Part shown: piece by piece, positions 20,905-32,980 of the stretch
How the letters are laid out: the number at the start of each line of letters is the position of its first letter
Position numbering within the stretch: position 1 is the stretch's first letter
Assembly (NCBI RefSeq): GCF_028009165.1
Contig: NC_079244.1
Coordinates: forward strand, 3,472,001 to 3,536,000
Direction of reading: 5' to 3'
Length of the DNA: 64,000 nt
Source: Akanthomyces muscarius
Lineage: Eukaryota; Ascomycota; Sordariomycetes; Hypocreales; Cordycipitaceae
Position numbers and translations under genes: made by a program
Notes under the pieces: model-generated
Databases searched by the model: none
Seen by the model: only the letters and a program-made list of their open reading frames with translations
Told to the model about the DNA's origin: nothing

Positions 20905-23900
20905 ATGCCAGCACCAGAGCTGCCCAAAGAGGAATGGGACGCCCATAAAGATGTCATAGTCAAATACTTCCGCAAGCTTACTGCGAAGCAACTGCTCGAG
21001 TACTTGAATCATAACCATGGATTCTGCCCCACGTTAGTATCCGTCCCATCCTTCTCCCGGCTAGCTCCCGTCATCGTCAGATGCTGACTGGGGCCATTAG
21101 TTCAAGCCAGTTGGAAAGTCGGCTCAAGAAATGGGGACTGCGTAAAAATGTACACAAAGAGCAATGGCAGCGAATATCGGCAGCGGACCAACAGAAGCTC
21201 GAGAACGGAAAGGCTGTCGTCATGATGGACGGCGTCATCATCGACCGGAAGAAATGGAACAGGGCCAAGAAGTGGGCTCGTCGCCAGCGATCTACCCCGA
21301 TGCAGGAAGACGGCAAGTGACGCGATACCTACCAAAAATACGAATCCTAATCCTCGAGGCAGCTGCACTGCAAAGGGGTGAGGACGGCATCAATGCCCGT
21401 GCACCTTCAACTGGGATGGAGCTCTGCACCGACACTACCTCGGACACCCCGTTTTCCCAATTCGATACAAAGTTCGATCTATTCAGTATGATTCAATGCA
21501 AACTAGCTTGCTTATATCACGATTGACATCCTCTAGTGATGGAGTTCCCCAAATGGAGATTTTTTCCCATTGGTACCATTCATCCCCATGCCCAGCTCGG
21601 TGCAGAAGTACGTTGAGATCCCACACAAAAGGATCGTTCGTTGCTAACATCTACTCAAGGCTTCTTTCGATCCGTTCACTCTTTATTTCTTCAACGTTAC
21701 AACGTCTCAGATACAGGCACCAGGAGGCTCACCGCAGTCCCCGTGTGACAGCCACGCAGCATCACTTCCTTGGTCCAAGGCCGGCACGCCAAACCAAGAC
21801 GCTGAAAAGATTATGAGTGACATTCTCGGTGCCGATGTTGATCCAGATTCTTATGAATATAGCAAAAAGATCGCTGCACGGCTGCAAGAAGTCATGACGA
21901 AGCAAGCTGAGGGCGATGCCGTGCGTCAAATCGACCAATTCACGAAAGATTCGAAAGTCGACCAAACATTTCGACTTTTGCGATACGCAGTATACCTTGC
22001 ATCCAACAATTTGCTTCCAGTTGAAAGAGTGGCCAGTCTTCTTCAGTGGCTTCTGCACAGTAACACCTTCTGGGTAGTTGACGTTTTCGTCGCCATGCGC
22101 ACCCCAACAACCGATGCATTTGCAAGCGTGCTTCTTGTGGGCGCTGCCAGGCTCGGTAACTTTACGGCCTGCCAATTGTTGCTCAAGAGAGGCGTTGAGC
22201 CCAACTGTACTGCGCCCTCGCTGAGTTACCGAACCTCAACAGCTCTGCTAGAGGCTGTGAGGCATCAAGATACCGATCTTGTGAGCCTGCTGGTGAATAG
22301 CGGAGCTGAAGTTAATGTAAAAATGACTTCCATGCCGTCGCCTTTAGGCCAGGCTGTGTTGAGCGACAACCTTGACAATTCCAGGGCCGAGATTATTGGA
22401 ATCCTCATCAACAAGGGCGCTGATATACATCAAGTCATGGGCGAGGCCGAGGCCGAGGGTGCCACAATATTGGACCTTGTTCTTGACTATGACGATTCTG
22501 AAGTGACTACGATGTTCTTGCAGTCCGATGCCGGAATCGGTTCTCTCTCAAAGCAATATTCCACGCCTTTAAAAAACGCCGCTGAGGTTGGCAACTTGAA
22601 GCTCGTTGAGAGGCTACTCAAGTCCGGTGCCAATGTAAACGGTTGCATCGACTCAGAATCTGTTGATAGCGAAATTGGTTCTATGCAAGTGTGGCGTAGC
22701 TGCGCCCTGTCGACACCTCTAGAAGTGGCCTTGGCTGAGAATCATCTAGCTGTGGCTGCAGTCCTACTACGCGAAGGCGCAGATGTGAACGGCGTCAATG
22801 CTAGAGAACGCCTCAGAGGTCGAACCTGCAGCAATATCAATATCAGTCCTCTCCCTGAAGATGATCATTGTCACCTGTCGGGGGTGGATTTGCGGGTGGC
22901 TTCTTCGCCGCTGCAAATCGCTGCTCAGAATGGAAGCATCGCTATGGGCCGTCTATTACTGAAACTTGGGGCCAGAGTGAACACACCTGGGAATTGTGGC
23001 ACTGCTTTGCAATTAGCAGCTACAAAGAGAGGCAACCTAGATTTTTTGAAGCTGTTACTGGAGAATGGCGCCAATGTCAACGCACCCGCTCCAGAGCCAC
23101 AAGGTTGCACTGCTCTACAAGCGGCTGTAGAGTTGGGAGACGGAGATATCATTGAGCTACTACTGAATCATGGTGCCAATGTAAATGCGGCCCCCAGCTC
23201 TGAGGGATTCACAGCAGTGCAAGCCGCCGCTTCTAGAGGGGAAACTTTGTTGGTAGCCAAACTCATTCAGCAGGGTGCCGACGTCAACGCACCTGCTGCA
23301 GCAGAACATGGTTTCACAGCTTTGCAGGTCGCGATCGAAGAGGGATGGTTGTGTATGGTTGATCTTCTTCTCCGGAAAGGGGCCAATATCTTTGCACCGG
23401 GCGCTCTCACAGGCGGCTGCTCCGCACTGGAGGCAGCAATGAACGAACCCTTGGCTCTGAACACAATCTTGCTACATGCAAAAGAAGAAGACACATTAAT
23501 CATGCTCAGAAAACAAGTCGCGGGTCTGCTGTCTGCTATTCATGACGGCAACTATAATGAGGTCACTGCTTTGTTGCTCAAATATGGAATTCAGTTATCT
23601 AGTAGTGACCTGCAGCGCCCTCTTCAGATCGCCATTGAGAAAGGAAACGTGAGTTTGGCAAAGAAATGGATAGATGCCGGTGCAGATGTGCAGATGTGTC
23701 TAAGAGGTCCATACGGCGATTCAATTATGGCTGCTGCGGTTGCAACAGGCTCACCGGATTTCTGTGCGCTGCTCATCGAGTCTCATGCCGATCTAGAGGG
23801 AGATCGAGGTACACATGCGCTTCTGGTCGCTGCATCAAACAACGACCTGCGCATGTTGGAATATCTGCTGTCCAAAGGCGCAAACCCCAACTGGGATAAC

Positions 23901-24683
23901 CCCTGTGAGCCGAATCGCCTTTCACCAGTCGCAAAAGTATTCGAACCCTGTTGTCCTGCCGATCGCTGGCCCGAAGTCCGGCAGAGCCGGGAAAAGATTT
24001 TCAGCGTCTTACTTCAACACGGGGCAAAACTCAAAGGCGTTGCATTTCCGGGGCATGTCTGCAGCATGCCTTTGCGTATGCTCCAGCGGCTGTGCGAATA
24101 CGGTTGGGAGGTGAACCGACGGCTTCCGGAAAAGGACTCCTTGCTGCAGTACGCGACAGAGGATCAAATGGAAGACGTTGTCGAGCTGCTCCTCGACACA
24201 GATGCGGATATAAATGCGCCACCGGCCCCGACCAGGGGCAACACAGCTCTACAGATCGCCGTCAGTAAACGGAATGTGCGCTTGGTCAAGCTTTTCCTGT
24301 CCAAGGGGGCTGATGTCAACGGGCCGCCGAGTCCAGAGCATGGTGCCACGGCCCTGCAGCGAGCCGTCATGGTAGGATCCATGCCCATCTTTGTTCTGCT
24401 CCTCGAAAACGGGGCCGATGTGAATGCGCCGGCTGCCCTGATTGGTGGACGAACCGCTTTGGGGGCGGCAGCAGAGTATGGCCGTCTTGACATGTCCCAT
24501 ATCCTTTCACACAAGAACAAAGAACCAGAGACGCTTTGGCTTCGCTGTCAGCGCGCAGCCAAGCTGGCTGCTTCGCACGGCTTTCCGATTCTAGCAAGGG
24601 AGTTTCGCGAGTGGAAGATATCGGGGTTCGACAAGCCATGGGAAAGAGATTTCTATGCGCAATTTGAGGTTTCTAGTCGTTGA
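20905..24683 (+). CDS. Clr5-domain ankyrin-repeat protein
   Basis: Five exons: 20905-21032, 21101-21312, 21363-21485, 21537-21607 and 21717-24683 (the last may begin at 21711), giving about 1166 residues. Residues about 8-60 are a Clr5 domain (EEWDAHKDVIVKYF, then LLEYLNHNHGFCPT, then LKKWGLRKN), a fungal N-terminal module thought to bind DNA or proteins. The C-terminal 900 residues are ankyrin repeats with the repeated signatures LLLxxGAxVN and GxTALQxA, roughly 15-18 units. Several carry the xAPxxxxGxTALQ spacing common in fungal ankyrin proteins. The intron at 21313-21362 has a GC donor (gcaagt) and a CTAAT-type branch; without its removal translation stops at 21318-21320. In-frame coding continues upstream of the ATG at 21813, which supports a single gene. 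The function is unknown; ankyrin-rich fungal proteins occur in self/non-self and effector-like families. Confidence 0.8.
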
Positions 24684-24771
24684 ACAGTCTCGCCTTTGAA
24701 GAAAAGATACGCAGGGGATTTAGGGCGTCTCATCCTCGAAATACTTCTATAGTCTAAAAACAGCTTACCCT

Positions 24772-25620
24772 CTATTTCCTCATCATCTTATACATGTACA
24801 CCGTCGGAATCTTGAAAAACTCCCCAGTCTCCGGGTTCGTCCATGCATAATACCCCAGCGACTCCCTGCCCTCCGCTCTTGCACACTCCCCCTCCGTGTC
24901 CGGCAGCGCCATGTCCGCGTAGTCCTGCCGCGTGTACCACGCCTGGTTCGTCCGGATCGACGGCGCGTCCGCGGGCGGCTCGTCCGTGCCGTAGAGGCTC
25001 TGGCTCGTCATGCGCCGCTGCCACGCCTGGTGCGTCGTGTCCAGCGCCAACGCTGCGCTGTGGAACGGCGCCGCGGCGGCCATGGCCTCGGCCTGCTCCA
25101 TGGCTTTGCGCCCAAGGCCACCAGACTGAATGGCTCTGCCCCCGCACTTGTTAGTTCTTGTTTGTGAGAACGGGAGGGGGTGGGAAGGGGAGAGGTCAAA
25201 AACGCACTTGGAAATGTAAAACGACTTAATCCACAACGTCGCCGCCGGCAGCCCAAACAGCACATTCCTCATCGGATACTCATCCAGAGCGATATGCCCA
25301 ATCGGAAGAAACTCGTCCGCCGTCGGCGTCCGGTCCGTCCTGCCCACCCGCGCCGCCGTGTCTCGCAGCGGCGCAATCTCCGCTGCGCTCCCGGCCCTGT
25401 GCTTGGCCAGCAGCTCCTCCTCGTCGCCACGTCCGGACAGCACGATCCAAAAGAGTAGCTTGTCACCGGCGGCGACCTTCTTCTGCCAGTACGGCACCTG
25501 GTCCACGTCCCAGCCGCACGCGTGCCGCTGCGTCGTCATGCGCTCGGCGTGGGCGTCGCTAGCTGGGTCCCACGGGATGAGGGCGATGCCGGCGCCGGCA
25601 GTGGCGGCTTGACTTCCCAT
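24772..25620 (-). CDS. GNAT-type N-acetyltransferase-like protein
   Basis: Two exons, 25620-25208 and 25135-24772, give 258 residues. The 72-bp intron lies in an open frame, so read-through would add 24 residues. I removed it because gtgcgt...ctaac...gcag are good splice signals and the join restores WIKSFYISKAIQSGGLGRKAM. That block fits the strand-and-loop of GNAT acetyl-CoA binding (Q/R-x-x-G-x-G/A: QSGGLG). The N-terminus (IPWDP, QRHACGWDVDQVPYW) resembles a group of fungal proteins of unknown substrate. The predicted role is acetyl transfer from acetyl-CoA to an unidentified amine; localisation is probably cytosolic. It lies tail-to-tail with the Clr5-ankyrin gene, 88 bp apart. Confidence 0.65.
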   Translation of the reverse strand: MGSQAATAGAGIALIPWDPASDAHAERMTTQRHACGWDVDQVPYWQKKVAAGDKLLFWIVLSGRGDEEELLAKHRAGSAAEIAPLRDTAARVGRTDRTPTADEFLPIGHIALDEYPMRNVLFGLPAATLWIKSFYISKCVFDLSPSHPLPFSQTRTNKCGGRAIQSGGLGRKAMEQAEAMAAAAPFHSAALALDTTHQAWQRRMTSQSLYGTDEPPADAPSIRTNQAWYTRQDYADMALPDTEGECARAEGRESLGYYAWTNPETGEFFKIPTVYMYKMMRK

Positions 25621-26316
25621 TGTCTTCTTCCGGTATTTGCCTTCTGCGCTCTTTATATCATCAGAGTGTGGTGCTTCGAGGGTTGAAGAGGGACACTGAG
25701 ACTATATATATGCTGTTTTCGGTATCTTGGGTCTGCTGAGCTAGCTGGAATACGGGTGCCGGTCCCGGTGACTAGCATTCACTCCGATTATTGATCTGCG
25801 TAGCGTCCCCATCAACATTTTGCCTGTCAGCCCACACAGCCTCTTGTCGTCAGAAGTGGACTCGGCGAATGTTTTTATTATTGGAACGAGTGATTTGTCA
25901 ACTGGCAGAAGCCATGTGTGGCTGGGTTACCGCACTGACCGAGCCATCTGAGTACACACCGATACTGGATTGTCAGTATACCCATTAACCCGACAAGCTC
26001 ATCTGGACAAGTTGGATAAGAATATGCTAGAGCTAAAAGTAAGGTATATCAGGACATGTCCTTTATATGTTTAGATATATCTTCTCTCCCGCAAATTGCC
26101 ATCTCACTTTTCGATGGAGAAATATGTTACTTGTCGGCTTTTCCCTCCTCGCTCTAGATGCTATATCAACAATTGAATCAGTTGCTCCCAAACCCATTCC
26201 ATTTTACTTCCCTGGTATAAACTACCTCACTCCCGTAAATGCCAATAATTCCATCCACCGTCTTCATGTATGCCATCCATCAACTCCTCCCCATCCCCTT
26301 TACCTTCAAAGCATGA
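25621..26316. other. Promoter of the GNAT-like gene and 3' flank of mtr10
   Basis: Both neighbours are on the minus strand, so this holds the GNAT-like promoter (with an AT-rich TATATATAT tract near 25700-25712) and the 3' UTR of the importin gene. No gene is supported. Confidence 0.45.
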
Positions 26317-29300
26317 TCAGCCGGAGAACTGGAATCGTCTAGCTTCCAACTGTCCCAGTCCATCTCTGGGTGCCACGTTGCGTCGTCTGTACGAGTTTGT
26401 AAAGTCTTGTAGCAAGACGCGCACATGTCGGAGGTTGCTGGCATCATCCGTCGAAAGCCTCTCCTTGATCTTGGTCATCAGTCTGTTGGCCTCGGCAGGG
26501 TTCACAGTACCCTCGGGCAGCAGCTGAATTGTCTGTGCAACCCACTCAGCAGTTTGTCCAGGAATCATTTCGAACAGGGCCAAAAGGACCCCACTGCCGT
26601 CAGCGAAGCAGTCTCGTGGGAAAGTAAGCATCATGCCGGCCATAACTTGCTTAACAAGCCCCATCCCGTGGCTTTGTAGCATGTTGAGAATGATGGCCTT
26701 GATTTGTTGTGCCGCAGGCTCGGGAAGACCCTCGCTGCTAGCGGGGTTGTTGCTGCCGTACGACAACAGATCACGAACATAATGCAGCGTCGAAACGAGC
26801 GGGTCTCGCTGCTCGAGCGTCAAAGCATAGATGGCTGCTTCGAAAATCGGGACCTGTAACGTGGAAGGAATGAGCTTCTGCGGGTAATAAAGTAGAGCAT
26901 CAATCATGAGTCGGAAGAAGTCGTCAATGGCGTCTGGTAGGTCTGCAGGTTGGAGTTCCGTCATCACACGCAGGAACGCGGTGGCTTGTGCCTCGAAGAA
27001 GCTGTAAATATGCTCGGTCGTTGCTTGGTCCACGTTGTCACGATCTTCGGAAAATTCGCGCAGGATAGTGCCAGTCACCCACAAGAAGCATCCCTCGTGA
27101 GAGGCCGCGAAGCCGCTAGCCAGCTTGTTGGCCATTTCCGGTAACAGAGGTGCCATTGCTGTGCGGTATGACACAATCATGTTTCTCCAGCAGCGACAGA
27201 TTCTCTCACAAATGGGGCTAAAGTCCAAGAAGTTTTCGAGAATTGTCGACAGAATTGGAAAGACTTCTTGCCAGTACTTGACAGCTGGATTAGCATCGCC
27301 GAGGCTGACCGCAGGAGTGACATTTTGAACAAAGATCGTAATGAGCTGCAGGTGTTCTGTAATACGTTAGAGATGCCCAACGGATGTTTGGCTGTTCCAC
27401 TTACCGGCCATGGCAATCTTGCTCTCTTTATCCGTTGCCTGGTTTGCCATGGTCATCAAGCGCTGGATGAGAGGATCGCAGTACGTCTTGAGCAGGGCGT
27501 ATGTCTGGTCAGCAGGCTGCACAGCCACCACGCTAGAAACACCATCCGTCACCTCCTCTCTGCTCTGAGTGGGCAACTTGTCCAGAACTTGGTCATAGAA
27601 TGTCTGGAGCTGCAGAACCTGCCCGCTAAGCAGGTTTCTGCAATCGGTGCAGAAGAACTTGATGGCCAACGCAGCAGCTCGAACAATCTCCTTGGAGTCG
27701 GCTTGGAATGAGTTGACAATGTAGTTGAATTGGGGTTCCAGGTATTCTGGGTGCACAGCTGTCCACTCGGTATAGCGGCCAAGTACCATGATGGTGGCGA
27801 ATTTGAGTTTCTCGTGGTTTGGAATTTGGACCAGTAGCGGCATGAGCTGTGGAAGAACAATTTCCTCGTCCCGATCTACTATGCGGCCGAGGGCTCGCAT
27901 TGCAAACAGAGGCGCCTCGAGTTCTTGCCAGTTTGGCACATTGGTGTCGCTGACTTGACTCGCGTTGTTCTGCATCCAAACTTGGATAGCGTTGAGCACT
28001 TTGGTCAAGCATTCCGTAACACCCATGACTTCACAGGAGTCTTTGAGAGTGTCTCCCATCTGGTGGCGGAACTCTCTAAACTTTTCCTCCTGTTCGCGGT
28101 CACCGTCGAAGAGATCGGCTTCGTTCCCAGAATCCGGCCGAGGGTATCGGAGGTGCTTCAGCAGAATGTCGACAAGCTTAGAATAGACATCAACCAGCTC
28201 CAGTCTGCTCTGAATGTAACGCTCCAGTACGAGATACTGCTTCAGCTCGTACCAGAAGAGGAATGTGTGTTCGATGACGTCCTGATCCTTATCTCGGGCA
28301 GCACACTCAAGCACGGCCTCAACCAGCGGCCTAAAATGGGAGGGCTGACGGGCAATGGCAACGGCCCAGCTCTCCGCAGCGGTGGCCAGAACCTTTGTCA
28401 GTGCCTTCAAGGCTTCTGTGTCCTCCTCCTCCGCTACCGTTGCGATGCGAGGCTGAAGACCGACGACGCGAGGGAAGAGCACCTGGATGTTTGCTTGGCT
28501 TTCGTCGACGTCGCGAGTCTCTCGTATCATGACACAAAGACACTCGGAGGCTTCCTGGCTGCATTCATCTGCAGTAACCCCATTGAACACGACGTCCAGC
28601 AACGGAGAGTTGATGATACTACCCACTGGCACCTCTCTTAGCCAAGATGTTATGCATTCCATTAGCTGCGGGTTACGAGCAGCAGCCGCTAAATTCGAGT
28701 TAGTCGCTTCGCAATTTTTGCTGTAGGTTTGTGTAATACGAACGTGACGATTGTGAGTAGTTGATCAGCAGTTGCACAACTCTGTCCGTATTGTCCGCCA
28801 GCAGCACCTTTGAACGGTCCGCAAGATCATCTTCCTGTTTCCCACATATTAATTAGACTTGAAGATCGAAAGAGACGGCATCCGGTCGATTGAACGTCGT
28901 CAGGGTTGTGTTTGTCGAGTCGAGTCGCATTATCCACATACAGACAAGGTAATCTTTCTGCCCTCGGTAACTTCTTCGGGGAGCACACGCAGGAAGTCGA
29001 GGATGCAGGCGTGGCTCTCGGGACTGTCGCTAAGGGACTGAACCACAGATGGCAAGACATCGTTCCAGTCCTTCATTTGGATGGCCAGAATGGCGAGGCA
29101 GACGCAGAGCTGCACGCGAATGGGCTTGGGTCCAACCGCAAACTCCTTGAGAAGCATAAGTATCTGGGTTCGCAAGGCTGGAAGTTCGTTCGTGGGGACT
29201 TGAGTGGAGAGATCATAGGTAATCTGCGACTTGTGAGCATCCTGTTTGGTCGTATCTCGAGAGTTGGGATATACCTTTCCACGAAGCGTGATGGCGGCAA

Positions 29301-29547
29301 ACAGGGTAGCTTCTGGTTCGGCTTTGGACTGCAAAATGCCAATAATAGTACCCCAAGATGTTTTCTGAGATGATTAGCATGCATAACAAATCGCAGCGTA
29401 GATTCTTCGGGAACGCACAGATTTTTGAAAGCTCTCTAGGTAGACATGTGCCTTTTTCTTCGCGTCCTGCTCCCCGCTCCGCATCGTCATAACGGCAGCC
29501 AAGACATCGGACGGCGAGAAGCTGTCCTGCGCACCGTTGGCAGCCAT
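26317..29547 (-). CDS. mtr10: Importin-beta family nuclear import receptor (Mtr10 / transportin-3)
   Basis: Six exons: 29547-29419, 29364-29275, 29223-28942, 28834-28744, 28688-27405 and 27356-26317, giving 971 residues. The sequence follows the Mtr10/TNPO3 order throughout. The N-terminal HEAT region contains AAITLRGKITYDL and AILAIQMKDWNDVL. Central helices include FLFWYELKQYL, EFRHQMGDTLKDSCEV and the EEIVLPQLMPLL segment. The C-terminus contains DDFFRLMIDALLYYP and ends ...LLQDFTNSYRRRN. Receptors of this class carry SR-type RNA-binding proteins such as Npl3 into the nucleus and release them on Ran-GTP. The 51-bp intron 29224-29274 keeps the frame open if unspliced; I removed it because LRGK then joins ITYDL as in relatives. 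The intron at 28689-28743 uses a GTTCGT donor, chosen because it alone restores SQSSPAAARNP. Confidence 0.88.
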
Positions 29548-30246
29548 TTCTGCTGAATCTATGGATGCGATGATTCTTTGAGTTTCTGCTGGCTCGGCGT
29601 GTGGTTATCAAGGTCTTGAATCGCAGGCGTGGCAGGGGCGCATAGGTAGGAACGTAGTGTTGCGGTGCCGCAATTGAGCTCGTTGGCGTAGTACGGCAAA
29701 CAGCAGCAGCGGGGCGCTAAGAGAAGCTGAGAAAGAAACAAAGGGAATGGATGCGACGGGACTGGCCGTCGTCTTGCAAAAATGAGGTCACAAAGGTCAG
29801 CCTCGACAGGTGTCTTGGTGTTGTGGAAGCAACAGGCCAGAGCGATAAAAAGCAGAGAGCCCACCTTGGCCTTGAGCCTGGCAATAATACGACATGGGGT
29901 TGATGGTCTTTGGCGGGGCAATCGTAGTTGCACGAGGAACCAAGGTGGCGAGTTTTTCCGCTCCGGCTCGACGTCATTCAAAGGTCCGCGAGGAGGGTAA
30001 TGGGGGAGAAGACGATAAATTTTACTAGGATTAGTGTTTGCATGCATTGAAAATGCTTTCCTTTTTTTTCATTATTTTCACCAACGCCAGGTTAGTTTCT
30101 GATGGGGGTAGCAGCCACCGCAGGGACAAATAGGTGGGTGTAGACACACGTCCAAGCAACGGATATCTGAACCTCTTTGTTGCAAAACAGCACCAGCAAA
30201 GTTCCGATCAAGAGTAGATTTTTACTTTAAATATCGTAGATTACTG
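29548..30246. other. Promoter of mtr10 and 3' flank of the cyclo-ligase gene
   Basis: About 700 bp between two minus-strand genes. It includes a T-run near 30060-30070 and otherwise mixed sequence. Open frames here lack any family likeness. It is expected to act as mtr10 promoter and 5' UTR. Confidence 0.45.
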
Positions 30247-31020
30247 TTATGTTTTGGCTTCGCCGCTGCCCAGTATTAACCCGTGCAGTCGTCTATCGTA
30301 AACACCCATTGGAACTTCCCCGTCTTCTGGGTCGAGCCATTGCTCTTTCAATGCCAGGCCAGTGAGATGTAACGAGGACCCGTGGCCACCGTGTTCCGCA
30401 GCCCTAGCAAAGTACCTGTTCAAGAAAAAGTCATAGAAACCCTTTCCATGGCCCAACCGCCTTATGCCAGTCTCCGGGTCTGCATTAAAGGCGACGCCAG
30501 GAACCAGCATCAGATCCAGGGTAGCTGGCTCAGGGCCGAAGTTGCCCGGCGAATCGCCCAAGATTCGCTCACGCCCAGCAACAGCGGCATCATCAATGCT
30601 CGGGATGCCCCATTTGTCGCGACCGAGAGACTCATAGTCCTGGATGCTGCGCAGGTGGACCATATCCATGATGCGAGCGGGCGTATCGGGCTCGGTTAGG
30701 ATTGACTTGTGAAGGTACGGCACAAAGACCTGCTTGCCCGTGCTCAGGGCATGGCGAACGATGGCATCAGTTTGCACTTCGGCGGCCGGCATTGCCAGAT
30801 AGATGCTTATGCGCTTGGCTTCTTTATACTGTTTTGAGGCCTGGAGAGTCTCAAAGACGACATGGCCTGTTCGTGTTAGTTCACTTCACATGGTGCAGGT
30901 AGACAATGACGGTGACTTCTGCTTACTCTGAGCTTGGACAGCATCCTGTGGCAGACTAGCGAGGCGTTTCTTTACCAAGCTTCTTAGATGCTGTTTGGCT
31001 GCAGCTACGGGCGTCGCCAT
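30247..31020 (-). CDS. 5-formyltetrahydrofolate cyclo-ligase
   Basis: Two exons, 31020-30927 and 30866-30247, separated by a 60-bp intron, give 237 residues. The fold and motifs are those of MTHFS. The N-terminus has a basic LRSLVKKRL helix, followed by the SIYLAMPAAEVQT strand-turn (position of YxxxxxEvxT) and a PRxxxx-type middle. The ATP/substrate loop is RRLGHGKGFYDFFLNRY. The enzyme converts 5-formyl-THF to 5,10-methenyl-THF with ATP, returning the storage folate to the one-carbon pool; it is the homologue of yeast Fau1. The length is normal. No clear transit peptide is visible, so the cytosol is likely, but the Ala/Lys-rich start could be mitochondrial. Confidence 0.9.
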
Positions 31021-32980
31021 GGTTGCTGCTACCGAAGTGATGATACTGGCAAAATGAACATTTCACTACCTAGGTACCGTAATGACGGAATGGTGCGGCA
31101 TCGGCCGCTAATCGATTTCGGTGCTGCGCGGGCCTGAAATTTACTGAGGCTACTCGTTACAGTGGACGTACAGGGGTCAAGACGGCTTTTGGCGCTCTAA
31201 TGATAGTGGCTGGTGGCGGTTTGCACAACGACTTCAGCGCTCTTCCACTGTCCCAACCACCAAAGGTACAACAGTCCAATAAATGGGTAGGTACCTAGCT
31301 AAGACGCATCTGTAGTCACAAAAAGACACCAGTGCTGTTTTGGACATGGATCGAACGACATGCTCAAAAGAGAAGCGCTAATGCGTTTATTGTGACGCGT
31401 CAGACCCGAACTAGATTTAGACTGAACGTTCCTAGCCAAGACCCATGTGTACAGAGGTTGCACGCCCTGTCTCACACTGTCAATGACGGGTATCTGTCGA
31501 TTGTAAGTTATCCGTAACCTCTCGGAAAGAAAGCCGCACCCGAAAAACCTTTGAAAAGGAAAAGGACAAATGTATAATGAATGAAGAGTGAAATAGACTA
31601 CAGGATAAGAAATGTCTTCCGTCTGCTGATGCGTTCGTCATCGTCATCGCTGTCTCGTCACGCATGCCTGCCAAGGTAACTCACAGTATTATGTCGTATT
31701 CAAGGGCCTCGGGTGTCTATATAAACCGAGAAAATGCACCATTACCCTCAGAATTTTATTATTGGACGCGTCAACATGACCACATGAAAGTACACCCTTC
31801 CATCGATTTGTCTGTGGGCAGCAATTGACTGTTCGCATTGACTGTTCGCTACCGCTGGCTGGATCGAGGCACAAATAGCACACGCGGGCAATTTTTTCCA
31901 TGCTGTAACATGCCTCTAGTACCTGAATCTAGTTTGCAAGTTTTGTATAGAATCGCAGCTTTGACGCTGCGAGTCGTGCCTTGCATGAGTAGAGTTGTGC
32001 GTGGCTTGCAGCGCTGTAGCCCGTTCCGTCAAAGCCTCTGTTTCCGGCCCTCAGCCACTGTAGCTGGCGAGGCCATATCGTCCTTGCCTGCGCTCAGTCT
32101 TCCGTTTGCTCATCTTCACCATCGTCCAAACGACAGTTAACACATGATACTCCAGACTCTGTCGCCTGACAAGCAATTCATTTGCACCGATAAACCGAGC
32201 GAATTCCGCAAATCCGCCTGCTATCGTCATCTGCCGTGTAGCAGACCACTTTAGATGCCCGACAGCCTTACATTAGCTGCATACTACAGCGCTAGCAGGC
32301 ATCCCGCTGCGAAACGTCGTCACATCTCATCAATCTTTTTCTGGCCAATCCTGCGGTTGCTAGATTAGCTGCAGCGAGTTCGCGAGAAATAGCCTCGACC
32401 CCCTGTCGTCTGGCTCAGCTGCAGGCGCCACGCGAGCCCGCTGCCGAGTCCGCTGCAGGTTGCAGTGGCTGGTTGACTCGCGTCCTCTCGGCAGTCACTG
32501 TGCGATTTGCCTGCAACATAACCGTTCAGAGACACGACACAGCGACGTCGAGAATCTGATCTCTGTCAAGATACCATCAGTTTTGGCTCAAAACGACAAC
32601 CTCTTGAGCCTCCCTTGCCTCCCGACCGCCCTAACATTCCAACCCACCGGCCCACTGAGGCTAGCATTCGCACATCCCACCAACCTGTCGTCAGTCCACA
32701 GTCACACGCTTCTGTGGACCGTTGATGGTTGGCCATTGGCTCGCTGCAGGGAGGTTTTTCGACATATCCCGACTGACGGGCAGCTCCTACGGGTCCGTTA
32801 CCTAGCTGGTGCCTAACAGGATAGAGGACGGGCTGGAGTTGGACCATCCCTTGCAGGTTGACGCCAGTTTTCGTCCTCAAGGCCCGCCAGCTAACGAACT
32901 AGTCAGTTTATTAGTTCCGGCCGTCTTTCGTCTAGCAAGGTAGCGGTGGGAAAGCCCCTCCACTGTTCGGCCGGCCCGCC
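31021..32980. promoter_or_regulatory. Long divergent upstream region (cyclo-ligase / OPT transporter)
   Basis: Almost 2 kb between two head-to-head start codons. No gene is supported; the frames present are short and unrelated to families I know. The 300 bases before 32981 are C-rich and look like 5' leader of the transporter gene. A long, probably regulated promoter for the nutrient transporter is the likeliest content. Confidence 0.45.
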
